Source: an uncultured Prevotella sp. (GTDB lineage: Bacteria; Bacteroidota; Bacteroidia; Bacteroidales; Bacteroidaceae). Taken from it: DNA of 12,828 nt. The notes under the pieces were generated by a model. It did not search any database. It worked only from the letters and a program-made list of their open reading frames with translations, and had not been told where the DNA came from. Of the stretch, positions 1-7,369 are shown piece after piece. The translations under genes were made by a program, and so were the position numbers. The stretch covers positions 1 through 12,828 of the forward strand of contig CALFGU010000204.1 in NCBI GenBank assembly GCA_937877685.1. The letters are read 5' to 3'. The stretch's first letter is position 1. Every line of letters begins with the position of its first letter.

Positions 1-957
1 ATCGCTGAGCTCGTTAGCGGTGCCATCAAGGGTGTGCCACTCGAGGTAGGCAATAAGATTATCCACCGACTCCTCGCTCACGATGCGGCATACCTCGTGG
101 ATGGGTTCGAGCTGCGACACGCTGAGTTCCTTGAGGTCGTTGATGCCCAAAGTAGTGAAATAGGTGTCCCAATCAATGGCTGAAAAGTTGGCCTTCAACT
201 CATCGATAGTCATCTTATGATAGTTGGCAGCGGGATTGCGCTGTTCGGTGGCACTGAAGGATTTCTCGGCCAATGCCGTTTCAATCTTCATCACCGCCTC
301 CATCTTCTGAGTAGCAACGGCCTCATCAAAACCAGCAAGGCGGAACATGTTCACGATGTGCTTCTTGTAGGCCTCACGGATTGCTGTGGTGGCCTCATCG
401 GTGTCGAGGTAATACTCCTTCTCGCCCAATGCGATACCACCTTGATAAATCTGCACGAGGTTTTGCTTGCTATCCATGATATCGGCATCGATATACACAT
501 GGAAGAAGCTGCCCATACCTTGACGCGAGAGTTCGGCCACGAGGGGCATCACTTCATTGTTGCTCTTGAGGGCTGCGATACGCTCCATCACGGGGCGAAT
601 GGGCTCATAGCCACGCTCATTGCGTGCGGTGCTATCCATCGCCATGTTGTAGAGGTCGCCAATCTTTTGGGCTACCAAACCTGCGGTATGTTCCTGCCCA
701 GCGATATCGGCAATGAGTGTACGCAACTGCTCACGATTGTCCTCGGCCAGCTTATCGAAAGCGCCGAAACGTGAATACTCGCCCGTGAGCGGATGATTCT
801 TCATCCAACCACCACAAGCATACTGATAGAAGTCGTCACCAGCAATAGCAGTGGTGTCGAGGTTCTCGGGACGGATACCTGATTCCATACTCTTGTTTGT
901 GCAGGCCACAGTAGCAAATGCCGCTACAGCCAAAGTTGCTAATGTTTTTGTCTTCAT
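1..957 (-). CDS. M13 family metallopeptidase (PepO/neprilysin-like) lipoprotein, N-terminal part
   Basis: The first 319 residues are present and the frame runs open through base 1, so the C-terminal half lies outside the window. The protein starts MKTKTLATLAV and has a short hydrophobic signal ending in TVAC, so Cys19 is the likely lipidated residue and the enzyme is probably tethered in the periplasm or outer membrane. Shortly after comes DDFYQYACGGWMKNHPLTGE (about residues 40-59), the hallmark start of the M13 N-terminal domain, followed by the helical region of that domain. M13 enzymes are zinc endopeptidases of about 670 residues that cleave peptides. The HExxH zinc motif lies in the missing part, so activity cannot be judged here. 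The ATG at 957 is the only start that gives a complete lipoprotein signal. A Bacteroidetes -7 box lies about 60 bp upstream. Confidence 0.93.
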   Translation of the reverse strand, partial: MKTKTLATLAVAAFATVACTNKSMESGIRPENLDTTAIAGDDFYQYACGGWMKNHPLTGEYSRFGAFDKLAEDNREQLRTLIADIAGQEHTAGLVAQKIGDLYNMAMDSTARNERGYEPIRPVMERIAALKSNNEVMPLVAELSRQGMGSFFHVYIDADIMDSKQNLVQIYQGGIALGEKEYYLDTDEATTAIREAYKKHIVNMFRLAGFDEAVATQKMEAVMKIETALAEKSFSATEQRNPAANYHKMTIDELKANFSAIDWDTYFTTLGINDLKELSVSQLEPIHEVCRIVSEESVDNLIAYLEWHTLDGTANELSD

Positions 958-1019
958 ATTATCGAATGAAAAATTATATTTTCTCCATCACAGAAGCTAT
1001 GCTTCTCACTAACGGGGCA

Positions 1020-1027
1020 CAAAGGTA
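1020..1027 (-). promoter_or_regulatory. Bacteroidetes-type -7 box for the M13 peptidase gene
   Basis: On the minus strand this reads TACCTTTG, a match to the TAnnTTTG -7 element of the Bacteroidetes primary sigma factor. It lies about 62 bp before the peptidase start. No clean TTTG is found at the expected -33 distance; the nearest is CTGTTTTTG, with poor spacing. The shared spacer 958-1158 therefore carries divergent promoters. Confidence 0.6.
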
Positions 1028-1075
1028 AAACTTTTTTTTTGCAAAAACAGAAAAAACATAGATATTCGCCCACGC

Positions 1076-1108
1076 TTGTCAATAAGTCAAAAAATATACA
1101 TATCTTTG
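1076..1108 (+). promoter_or_regulatory. Promoter of hpt (-33 TTG / -7 TATCTTTG)
   Basis: TTG at 1076-1078 and TATCTTTG at 1101-1108 are separated by 22 nt, fitting the Bacteroidetes TTTG...TAnnTTTG pattern. The predicted transcript starts near 1115 and has a leader of about 45 nt. An AGGA at 1151-1154 sits just before the ATG, an uncommon feature in this order and rather close for a Shine-Dalgarno site. Confidence 0.65.
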
Positions 1109-1158
1109 CATTTCATCTTAGTTGACAAACATAATAAAAACAAATACATCAGGAAACT

Positions 1159-1698
1159 ATGAACACTGTAGTACAAGTGAAGGACAAGAAGTTTGCCCTC
1201 TACATCCCAGAAGAGAAGATTTTGGCTCGTGTAAAGGAAGTTGCAGCCAAGATGGATGAAGACCTAAGAAAGAAGAATCCCCTGTTCCTCGTTATCCTCA
1301 ATGGTTCATTCGTGTTTGCAGCCGACCTACTGCGCAACATCAACTTCCCCTGCGAGATTACCTTCGTGCGCCTTGCCTCCTACGAAGGCGAGCATTCTAC
1401 CGGCAACGTAAAGCAACTCATCGGATTAAGCGAGAATGTTGAGGGACGCACTGTTGTCATCGTAGAAGACATCATCGAATCGGGACTCACCATGAAGGAA
1501 ATGCTCCATATCTTAGGTGAGAAGAAACCCAAGGAGGTATATATCACCTCACTCTTCGTGAAACCCAACTGCTTGAAAGTGGATTTGAAGATTGACTACC
1601 GTTGTTTCGACATCGAGAACGACTTCATCGTGGGCTATGGGCTCGACTATAATCACGAGGGGCGCAATCTCCCGCACATCTATCAGGTGATAGAGTAA
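1159..1698 (+). CDS. hpt: Hypoxanthine phosphoribosyltransferase
   Basis: Cytosolic purine-salvage enzyme that joins hypoxanthine (and often guanine) to PRPP, giving IMP or GMP and pyrophosphate. It has 179 residues, the normal length for bacterial Hpt. Visible signatures are LNGSFVFAADL (47-57, pyrophosphate loop), SYEG (74-77, flexible loop), VVIVEDIIESGLT (99-111, PRPP-binding motif), FVKP (133-136, with the lysine that contacts the purine), and DFIVGYGLDYNHEGRNLP (155-172, close to the human HPRT sequence VVGYALDYN). The PRPP motif has Glu107 where most members have Asp (EDIIDTG/EDIVDTG), the proposed general base; the DNA codon is GAA. The gene has its own promoter, stands alone on its strand and ends before a strong hairpin. 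Confidence 0.96.
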   Translation: MNTVVQVKDKKFALYIPEEKILARVKEVAAKMDEDLRKKNPLFLVILNGSFVFAADLLRNINFPCEITFVRLASYEGEHSTGNVKQLIGLSENVEGRTVVIVEDIIESGLTMKEMLHILGEKKPKEVYITSLFVKPNCLKVDLKIDYRCFDIENDFIVGYGLDYNHEGRNLPHIYQVIE

Positions 1699-1732
1699 GA
1701 GAGAGAGTGAAGAATTCTATCCTCTACCCTAT

Positions 1733-1775
1733 AATACCAAACGATGCCGCTCTAAGAGCGGCATCGTTTGGTATT
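1733..1775. terminator. Bidirectional hairpin terminator between hpt and the convergent membrane-protein gene
   Basis: A perfect 20-bp inverted repeat (arms 1733-1752 and 1756-1775) has a 3-nt loop, TAA. The core GATGCCGCTC/GAGCGGCATC is GC-rich, while the outer ends are AATACC and GGTATT followed by TATTTAT. It lies 35 bp after the hpt stop and 25 bp after the stop of the opposing gene, so it can end transcription from both sides. Confidence 0.9.
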
Positions 1776-1799
1776 TATTTATCATTGGTTATCTACGAA

Positions 1800-2936
1800 T
1801 TAGTTCACAAAATCATAATAATACCAATAGGTATTTCCAAACTTTCGCTTGCAGAGGTTACGCATCACGTCAGGATTGCCAGTATTGGCTGCGCGCAAGG
1901 CAAGATATTCGCGGTAGCGCTGAGCTACGGCGCCATCAGCAGAAACGGGTACGGGAGTAAACGGATGCTGCTCATTGTAAACCATATATGCCTCTTGATA
2001 ATGCTTTGGAGCACTGATAATCGACTCTGCGGCATATTCTTTAGCTGTGTATTCCACGAAGGCATCAAGATTCTTGTCCAGAAGCAGTGCACTGAGATAC
2101 ATGTCGAGATAGATGGCCGAGTCGGTCTTCACCATCATACGCTTGTAGAATGCCTCAGCATTTTCTCCTCCGTAGGGATGGGCACCTAAGGCATCATAAT
2201 ACTCCTGAGCGCCATACGAGGGAGTCTGCACATTGTAGCGGTTCACCATCAAACCTTCCGAGCCATAGGGCTGAGGATAGGCGAAGAGCTTGCTACCCAG
2301 CTGCCCAGTCTTGGCAAGGGCAAGGTTACGCAAAGCGGTGAGACGATGATTGTAATCGTCGGATCGCTTGCCCACCTCGAGCACCTTGTCGTAGTTGCCA
2401 CTATGGGTGTATTTCCATGCCGCCAGCTCCATAGAGTTGGCAGGAGCATTGTTGCCATACCAACCAGTGAAGACGAACAGGGCCGTCAGGACACCGAGGT
2501 TGGGAATCAGCAGACCGAGAAATTTGGTGTCGCGTGACTCGAGGGTATTGCGATTGAGCCACACGAAGAGCACACACAATGCCACCACTACCACCACAGC
2601 CACTATCCATTGCACGAGTGAATAGGAAAGGGTGCTATCGACCTTCGTTATCAGTGCGAGCAACACACACGAGGGGAGGTAGGAAAGTGCCTCATAACGT
2701 CCGTGGAGCTTGCCCAATCTGTTTAGCAGAAACTGCACCAACATCAACAATAAGGTGATGAGCAGTGCGGTGACAAAGGTATTGTTCGAGGTCTTCCCCT
2801 GCGCAAGATAATCTTGCACAAGTGCCAACTGCTCGCCCTGCAACAGACTGATGTAGAGGAACGAGAACACGCCGAAGAGCGCTGCACAGGTGATACGGAT
2901 GGAGGTATCGTATTTCGTTTTTCTTTTCATCTTCAT
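1800..2936 (-). CDS. Multi-pass membrane protein with C-terminal soluble helical region (DUF6057-like)
   Basis: No assigned function. From the chosen start it has 378 residues. Five hydrophobic stretches lie near residues 13-32, 53-72, 82-98, 107-127 and 139-159, and a soluble, Tyr- and Ala-rich region of about 200 residues follows, reminiscent of TPR-like helical repeats. The pattern recalls the Bacteroidales DUF6057 membrane family; that is from memory and not verified, and this copy seems shorter than the members I recall. The start is uncertain: ATGs exist at 2951, 2936 and 2930, and a TTG at 2966. I chose 2936 (MKMKRKTKYD), which puts a basic head directly before the first helix. It lies 63 bp after glgB on the same strand and is probably co-transcribed with it, so a link to glycogen is possible but only inferred. 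Confidence 0.72.
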   Translation of the reverse strand: MKMKRKTKYDTSIRITCAALFGVFSFLYISLLQGEQLALVQDYLAQGKTSNNTFVTALLITLLLMLVQFLLNRLGKLHGRYEALSYLPSCVLLALITKVDSTLSYSLVQWIVAVVVVVALCVLFVWLNRNTLESRDTKFLGLLIPNLGVLTALFVFTGWYGNNAPANSMELAAWKYTHSGNYDKVLEVGKRSDDYNHRLTALRNLALAKTGQLGSKLFAYPQPYGSEGLMVNRYNVQTPSYGAQEYYDALGAHPYGGENAEAFYKRMMVKTDSAIYLDMYLSALLLDKNLDAFVEYTAKEYAAESIISAPKHYQEAYMVYNEQHPFTPVPVSADGAVAQRYREYLALRAANTGNPDVMRNLCKRKFGNTYWYYYDFVN

Positions 2937-2999
2937 TATGTAGCTTGTCATTGCCTGCAGCTGCAAGCAATGACAAGGAAAGTTGTTTTATTTCATTCA

Positions 3000-5042
3000 T
3001 CAATCCAACTTCTTCAGCACTATCGCCGAGCGAGCAGGGATATAAAGCTTGAGCCACTCCTTCTTGTAACGCTTGTGCAAAGGCTCGAAGTGGGTGAAGT
3101 GTGTGAGACTCGGGTCGGTGAGGCCGTTACCGCCAAACACGGGATTGTCGGTATTGAGCACTTCCTGATATGAGCCGCGCGGCACGAGCAAACCATAGTC
3201 GCTGTATGAGTTGGTAGGACTGAAGTTGAAGACAAACAACAGGTCGTCGCGACGATAGGCCATGATCTGGTCACCATCGTGGCAGTTGATCTCCACCACC
3301 TTGCTCTTCTCATACTTATTCACACCACCGATGAGCTTCATCATCGCCTGGTCGAACTTGCCGAGGTATTCATAGCACAGTTTGTCGTTGTCCACGAGGC
3401 TCCACTGACGACGGGCATATTTATAGCTCCATCCGTTGCCCTCGCGGGGGAAGTCAATCCACTCGGGATGGCCAAACTCATTCCCCATAAAGTTGAGGTA
3501 ACCACCGTTGATGGTAGAAGCGGTGACGAGGCGAATCATCTTGTGGAGCGCAATGCCACGGTGTGCCATGAAGTTTTCATCGCCCTTCTTGAAGTGCCAA
3601 TACATGTCGGCGTCAACAAGGCGGAAGATGAGCGTCTTATCACCCACGAGCGCCTGGTCGTGACTTTCGGCATAAGAGATGCATTTTTCGTCGGCACGGC
3701 GGTTAGTGAGTTCCCAGAAGATGCCTGAGGGGTGCCAATCTTCGTCCTTCTTTTCCTTGATAATCTTAATCCAGTAGTCGGGTACGTTCATCGCCATGCG
3801 ATAGTCGAAACCATAACCGCCGTCCTTCACTGGTGCTGCGAGCCCGGGCATACCGCTCACTTCTTCAGCAATAGTGATGGCGTTGGGATTGACTTCGTGG
3901 ATGAGCATGTTGGCAAGTGTGAGGTAGCAAATAGCATTGCCGTCCTGATTGCCGTTGAAGTAATCTCCATAACCGCAGAAGGCTTCGCCGAGACCGTGAC
4001 TATAGTAGAGCATTGAGGTTACGCCGTCAAAGCGGAAACCGTCGAAGTGGAATTCTTCCAACCAATATTTACAGTTAGAGAGGAGGAAGTGGATGACTTC
4101 GTTCTTGCCATAGTCGAAGCAGAGACTGTCCCAAGCGGGATGTTCGCGACGGTCGCCAGGATAGAAGAACTGGTTGGGGTCGCCAGCAAAGTTGCCAAGC
4201 CCTTCCACTTCATTCTTCACGGCATGACTCTGTACGAGGTCCATGATTACGGCAATACCGTTTTGATGTGCTTCATCAATGAGTTGCTTGAGTTCTTCGG
4301 GCGTACCGAAACGACTGCTGGCAGCGAAGAATGAACTTACGTGATAACCGAAGCTACCGTAATAGGGATGTTCCTGAATTGCCATAATCTGAAGGCAATT
4401 ATAACCTTCCTTAATGATACGGGGAAGCACATTGAGGCGGAACTCTTCGTAAGTACCTACACGCTCTGCATCCTGTCCCATACCAATGTGGCATTCGTAA
4501 ATGAGGAGCGGATCGCGCTGGGGTTTAAACTTCGTCTTCTTCCACTGATATTCTTCCTTTGGCGCCCATACCTGCGCAGAGAAAATCTTTGTTTCTTCGT
4601 CCTGAACGACACGACGCACCCACGCAGGAATACGTTCGCCGCATCCACCTTCCCAATATACCTTGAGTTTATAGAGGTCGCCATGTTTCATTGCCTTTGC
4701 GGGAAGTTTGATTTCCCAATTACCCGTCTTAGCAATACGCTTCATGGCATAGGTTTCGTCTTCTTGCCAATTGTTAAACTCACCAATGACATAAATCTTC
4801 GTAGCATTAGGCGCCCATTCACGGAGCACCCACTGACGCGCTGTGCGATGAAGACCGAAATAAAGGTGACCGCCGGCAAAATCCGAAAGACTTCCTTTTC
4901 CGCCAGTAAGTTCGTTTAACTTGTACATCACATGGTCATAACGTCCCTGAATTGCCTCGTTAAAGGGTTCGAGCCAAGGGTCGTTCTTGACGAGTTTGAG
5001 TAACGGCTGCTTCTTTGCAGCAGGTTTCTTTTTAGTTGCCAT
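3000..5042 (-). CDS. glgB: 1,4-alpha-glucan (glycogen) branching enzyme, eukaryote-like GH13 type
   Basis: Cytosolic enzyme that cuts alpha-1,4 glucan chains and re-attaches them by alpha-1,6 bonds, making branch points in glycogen. It has 680 residues. Domains in order: a Lys-rich head (1-20), an N-terminal helix region, CBM48 (about 60-160, with WAPNATKIYVIGEFNNW at 76-92), the GH13 barrel (about 180-540) and a C-terminal beta domain. Catalytic motifs are intact: DLVQSH (268-273), GFRFDGVTSM with nucleophile Asp339, TIAEEVSGMP with acid/base Glu393, and AESHDQALVGDK with Asp462. The VTSM, VSGMP and AESHDQALVGDK wording matches the GBE1/plant branching-enzyme group rather than E. coli GlgB. 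The ATG at 5042 gives MATKKKPAAKK. No Bacteroidetes promoter box is clear upstream; the spacer there is repeat-rich. Confidence 0.96.
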   Translation of the reverse strand: MATKKKPAAKKQPLLKLVKNDPWLEPFNEAIQGRYDHVMYKLNELTGGKGSLSDFAGGHLYFGLHRTARQWVLREWAPNATKIYVIGEFNNWQEDETYAMKRIAKTGNWEIKLPAKAMKHGDLYKLKVYWEGGCGERIPAWVRRVVQDEETKIFSAQVWAPKEEYQWKKTKFKPQRDPLLIYECHIGMGQDAERVGTYEEFRLNVLPRIIKEGYNCLQIMAIQEHPYYGSFGYHVSSFFAASSRFGTPEELKQLIDEAHQNGIAVIMDLVQSHAVKNEVEGLGNFAGDPNQFFYPGDRREHPAWDSLCFDYGKNEVIHFLLSNCKYWLEEFHFDGFRFDGVTSMLYYSHGLGEAFCGYGDYFNGNQDGNAICYLTLANMLIHEVNPNAITIAEEVSGMPGLAAPVKDGGYGFDYRMAMNVPDYWIKIIKEKKDEDWHPSGIFWELTNRRADEKCISYAESHDQALVGDKTLIFRLVDADMYWHFKKGDENFMAHRGIALHKMIRLVTASTINGGYLNFMGNEFGHPEWIDFPREGNGWSYKYARRQWSLVDNDKLCYEYLGKFDQAMMKLIGGVNKYEKSKVVEINCHDGDQIMAYRRDDLLFVFNFSPTNSYSDYGLLVPRGSYQEVLNTDNPVFGGNGLTDPSLTHFTHFEPLHKRYKKEWLKLYIPARSAIVLKKLD

Positions 5043-5045
5043 AAT

Positions 5046-5342
5046 ATTTAAGGTTATGTGGTTTTGAGGGAATAAGGTTAGGTTTTGAGGTTATAAGGTT
5101 TTGAGGTTGTGAGATTTTTAGGGGTTGAGGTTATAAGGGGAAAGGTTAATGGGAAAAGGGGTACGGGGAACGATGAACGATTAACGTTTATAGTTTAACG
5201 ATTAATGTTTAAGGGAAAACGATTAACAAAACCCGGGGAAAGGGATAAGGGGGAACAGGGATAAAGATGCCATTAACCATAGCCCCTTCATCGTTAACCT
5301 TTAAACGTTCAACGTTAACCCTTCATCGTTAACCGTTCATCG
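5046..5342. repeat. Repeat- and G-rich spacer between the MORN gene and glgB
   Basis: No gene is seen in this stretch. The first half (about 5050-5160) is almost free of C on the plus strand and is built from variants of GGTTTTGAGGTTATAAGG; TTGAGGTTATAAGG occurs exactly at 5085-5098 and 5125-5138. The second half (5169-5344) is scattered with copies of GAACGATTAACG and its complement. The outermost pair, 5169-5186 and 5327-5344, is an inverted repeat matching at 17 of 18 positions, and its right end reaches the MORN stop codon. Such degenerate short repeats suggest slipped replication or a decayed repeat family. Confidence 0.7.
5235..5260 (+). other. Predicted G-quadruplex motif
   Basis: Four G-runs (5235-5238, 5242-5244, 5249-5253, 5258-5260) are separated by loops of 3, 4 and 4 nt, a canonical G3+N1-7 pattern. 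A second, looser set of G-runs lies at about 5137-5168. The G-rich strand is the template strand for the flanking minus-strand genes, so a structure would form in DNA and not in their mRNA. Function is unknown. Confidence 0.55.
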
Positions 5343-6473
5343 TTACTTATTAGAACGCTTGCCCATGTTATAGACACCCGTTGCTATGAGTTTCCCATTA
5401 GCATCATATTCTTTGAAATCGCCGTGGCGTTCGCCTTCTACGTAAACACATTCAAGGCGTGTGCCCGAAGCATCTACTTCAACAGCATCGCCATGCTTAC
5501 GACCTTCAACGAAAGAACCTTGGAAGGTGGCACCATCAGCATACGTGATGCGCCCTTCACCATGCATCAGATTGTCTTTCCATTCCCCAACATATTCATC
5601 GCCATTCGGCCAACAATAGGAACCATGTCCATTACATTTATTGTGTTTCCATTCGCCTTTATATACGGCCTTGCTCTTCCATGTATAGACACCCTGACCG
5701 TGTTGTTGACCTTCGCTGTAATTACCTACATATTTGTCGCCAGAAGCAAACTTGGTTACTCCTTGACCTGAGCGTTTGCCGCGCACATAATCGCCTTCGT
5801 AAACATCACCATTGGCAGAAACATACGTGCCTTTACCATGCATCAAGCCATCTACCCAAGTGCCAATAAACTTACTTCCGTCGGCATAGATATATGTGCC
5901 TTTGCCAGAACGCGCATCGTTATTCCAATTACCTTCATAGCGGGTGCCGTCTCCCCAATCGTAAATGCCGAAACCGTGTTTCTTATCGTTTTTCCACTCG
6001 CCGGTATAGATAACACCATTAGAAAAAGTGTAAGTGCCCTTTCCGCTACGTTCGTCTTCGTGCCAATTACCAGAGTAGGTGTCACCATTATAATAATACA
6101 TGGTACCCTCCCCTTCCTTCATGTTACGAAACCAAAGTCCGACGTACTTATTATTATTGAGGTAGTAATAAGTTCCAAGACCATTTTGCAAATTTTGCGT
6201 CCACCCTCCTTCGTAATATTCGCCATTTTGGTACCTGTAAATACCTTGACCTTGACGCTTGCCCTTCACGTATTCACCTTCGTAAGAATCGCCATTTGTA
6301 TATTTCGTGATTCCTTTACCGTGAGGTTTACGCTTGGACATTTCCCCAGTGTATTCCCCTCCATCTTTCTTAAAACGATAGGTGCCAATGACTACCTTCT
6401 GCGCCTCCATTCCAATTGAGCATGCGGAGAAGAGGAGTAAGAGAGAGACTAGTTTTTTATGTGTTTGAATCAT
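5343..6473 (-). CDS. Exported MORN-repeat protein (14 repeats)
   Basis: Has 376 residues. The start MIQTHKKLVSLLLLF...MEAQK is a typical signal peptide, with likely cleavage near residue 24. Cys18 is present, but the preceding residues (F-S-A) make a weak lipobox. From about residue 38 to the end the protein is built from 14 tandem 23-residue MORN units of the form YxGxW/YxxxxxxGxGxYxxxNGx. The last two are degenerate, losing the GxG and Trp positions. MORN arrays form extended beta-hairpin ribbons; eukaryotic ones bind lipids or act as scaffolds, while bacterial functions are mostly unknown. The ATG lies 3 bp after the kdsB stop, so the two are surely one transcript. This places the protein with LPS/envelope synthesis, but no reaction can be assigned. 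Confidence 0.9.
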   Translation of the reverse strand: MIQTHKKLVSLLLLFSACSIGMEAQKVVIGTYRFKKDGGEYTGEMSKRKPHGKGITKYTNGDSYEGEYVKGKRQGQGIYRYQNGEYYEGGWTQNLQNGLGTYYYLNNNKYVGLWFRNMKEGEGTMYYYNGDTYSGNWHEDERSGKGTYTFSNGVIYTGEWKNDKKHGFGIYDWGDGTRYEGNWNNDARSGKGTYIYADGSKFIGTWVDGLMHGKGTYVSANGDVYEGDYVRGKRSGQGVTKFASGDKYVGNYSEGQQHGQGVYTWKSKAVYKGEWKHNKCNGHGSYCWPNGDEYVGEWKDNLMHGEGRITYADGATFQGSFVEGRKHGDAVEVDASGTRLECVYVEGERHGDFKEYDANGKLIATGVYNMGKRSNK

Positions 6474-6476
6474 GAG

Positions 6477-7229
6477 TTAAGCCTGTTGTGCTAAAAAGTT
6501 TTTTGCGCGTTCTAAATCTTCGGGAGTATCAATTCCAATGGTTTCTACGTCGGTAGTGCCCACCTTTATGCGGAATCCCGCCTGAAGCCAACGTAATTGC
6601 TCGAGCGATTCTGCCTGTTCCAATTCGCCCAAGGGCATGGAAGTAATTTCCTTAAGCACCTGGCTACGGTAAGCATAAAGTCCGATGTGCTTGTAAAACG
6701 TGTGTTTCTCAAGCCACTCCGACTTTTCAACGCCACGAAGATAAGGAATCACGGAGCGACTAAAATAAATGGCATAGTTGTTATTGTCCAAAACCACTTT
6801 TGGAGAATTGGGATTTTCCAAAGCCTCAATGCCATCAGCGGGAAGGAAAGGCTTAACGAGCGTTGCTATTTGCGTTTGCGCATCTGCGAAGCACGCCTTA
6901 ATAGTTTCTAGTTGTGAAGTTGCAATAAAGGGTTCATCTCCCTGCACATTAACTACCACGTCATAGTCTGCACCTAACTTCTCAAGCGCTTCATAACAAC
7001 GATCCGTACCACTCTTATGATGTGTGCCCGTCATGATGCAACGTCCTCCAAAGGCGAGAACACACGTTTCAATGCGTTCGTCATCTGTCACGACATAAGC
7101 GTGTTCAAATACCGAACTTACGCGTTCATAAACATGCTGAATTATGGTTTTTTCTCCAAGAATCGCTAACGGTTTTGCGGGAAAACGCGTTGATGCATAT
7201 CTTGCAGGAATCAATGCTAAATATTTCAT
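6477..7229 (-). CDS. kdsB: 3-deoxy-manno-octulosonate cytidylyltransferase (CMP-Kdo synthetase)
   Basis: Cytosolic enzyme that joins Kdo to CTP, making CMP-Kdo for the inner core of lipopolysaccharide. It has 250 residues, the usual length. Motifs: LIPARYASTRFPAKPL (6-21, CTP-binding loop), HKSGTDR (71-77), NVQGDEPF (94-101, with Asp98 for Mg2+), HIGLYAYR (181-188), ELEQAESLEQLRWL (202-215) and GIDTPEDLE (232-240, second metal Asp). All expected key residues are present. The ATG at 7229 gives MKYLALIPAR, the standard KdsB start. No TAnnTTTG box is visible upstream; the gene may be read from the pbp1A promoter through the hairpin at 7296-7349, or from an unrecognised promoter. Its presence shows a Gram-negative, LPS-bearing cell. 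Confidence 0.96.
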   Translation of the reverse strand: MKYLALIPARYASTRFPAKPLAILGEKTIIQHVYERVSSVFEHAYVVTDDERIETCVLAFGGRCIMTGTHHKSGTDRCYEALEKLGADYDVVVNVQGDEPFIATSQLETIKACFADAQTQIATLVKPFLPADGIEALENPNSPKVVLDNNNYAIYFSRSVIPYLRGVEKSEWLEKHTFYKHIGLYAYRSQVLKEITSMPLGELEQAESLEQLRWLQAGFRIKVGTTDVETIGIDTPEDLERAKNFLAQQA

Positions 7230-7295
7230 ACATTCAAATATCTTAATATCAAAATCTTAACAAAACCTGATTGTAGCATCAAATAAAGTTTCTCT

Positions 7296-7349
7296 TTGTG
7301 AATCCTATACGTATTATTGTCTTTCGAGAAATACGAATAGGATTCACAA
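7296..7349. repeat. Long imperfect hairpin between pbp1A and kdsB
   Basis: Arms 7296-7315 and 7330-7349 pair over 20 bp with one mismatch around a 14-nt loop (7316-7329). In the minus-strand direction of the genes the stem is followed by AGAGAAAC, not by a U-run, so it is not a standard intrinsic terminator. It could be an RNA processing or stabilising element that sets kdsB against pbp1A expression, a partial terminator, or a small palindromic repeat element. Confidence 0.65.
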
Positions 7350-7369
7350 TTTCTATTATATGATGGCCA

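Noticed and set aside
217..774. Plus-strand open frame of 185 codons
   Set aside because: It is the antisense shadow of the M13 peptidase gene, whose lipoprotein signal and family motif are unmistakable.
2692..3000. Minus-strand frame beginning with ATG at 3000 that overlaps the glgB stop (MNEIKQLSLSLL...)
   Set aside because: Beyond the attractive start, its composition is unlike a real protein and it lies over the membrane-protein gene, whose five helices clearly mark the true frame.
5838..6419. Plus-strand open frame of 193 codons
   Set aside because: It is a shadow of the MORN gene; its repetitive Ile/Val/Thr pattern simply mirrors the MORN repeats.
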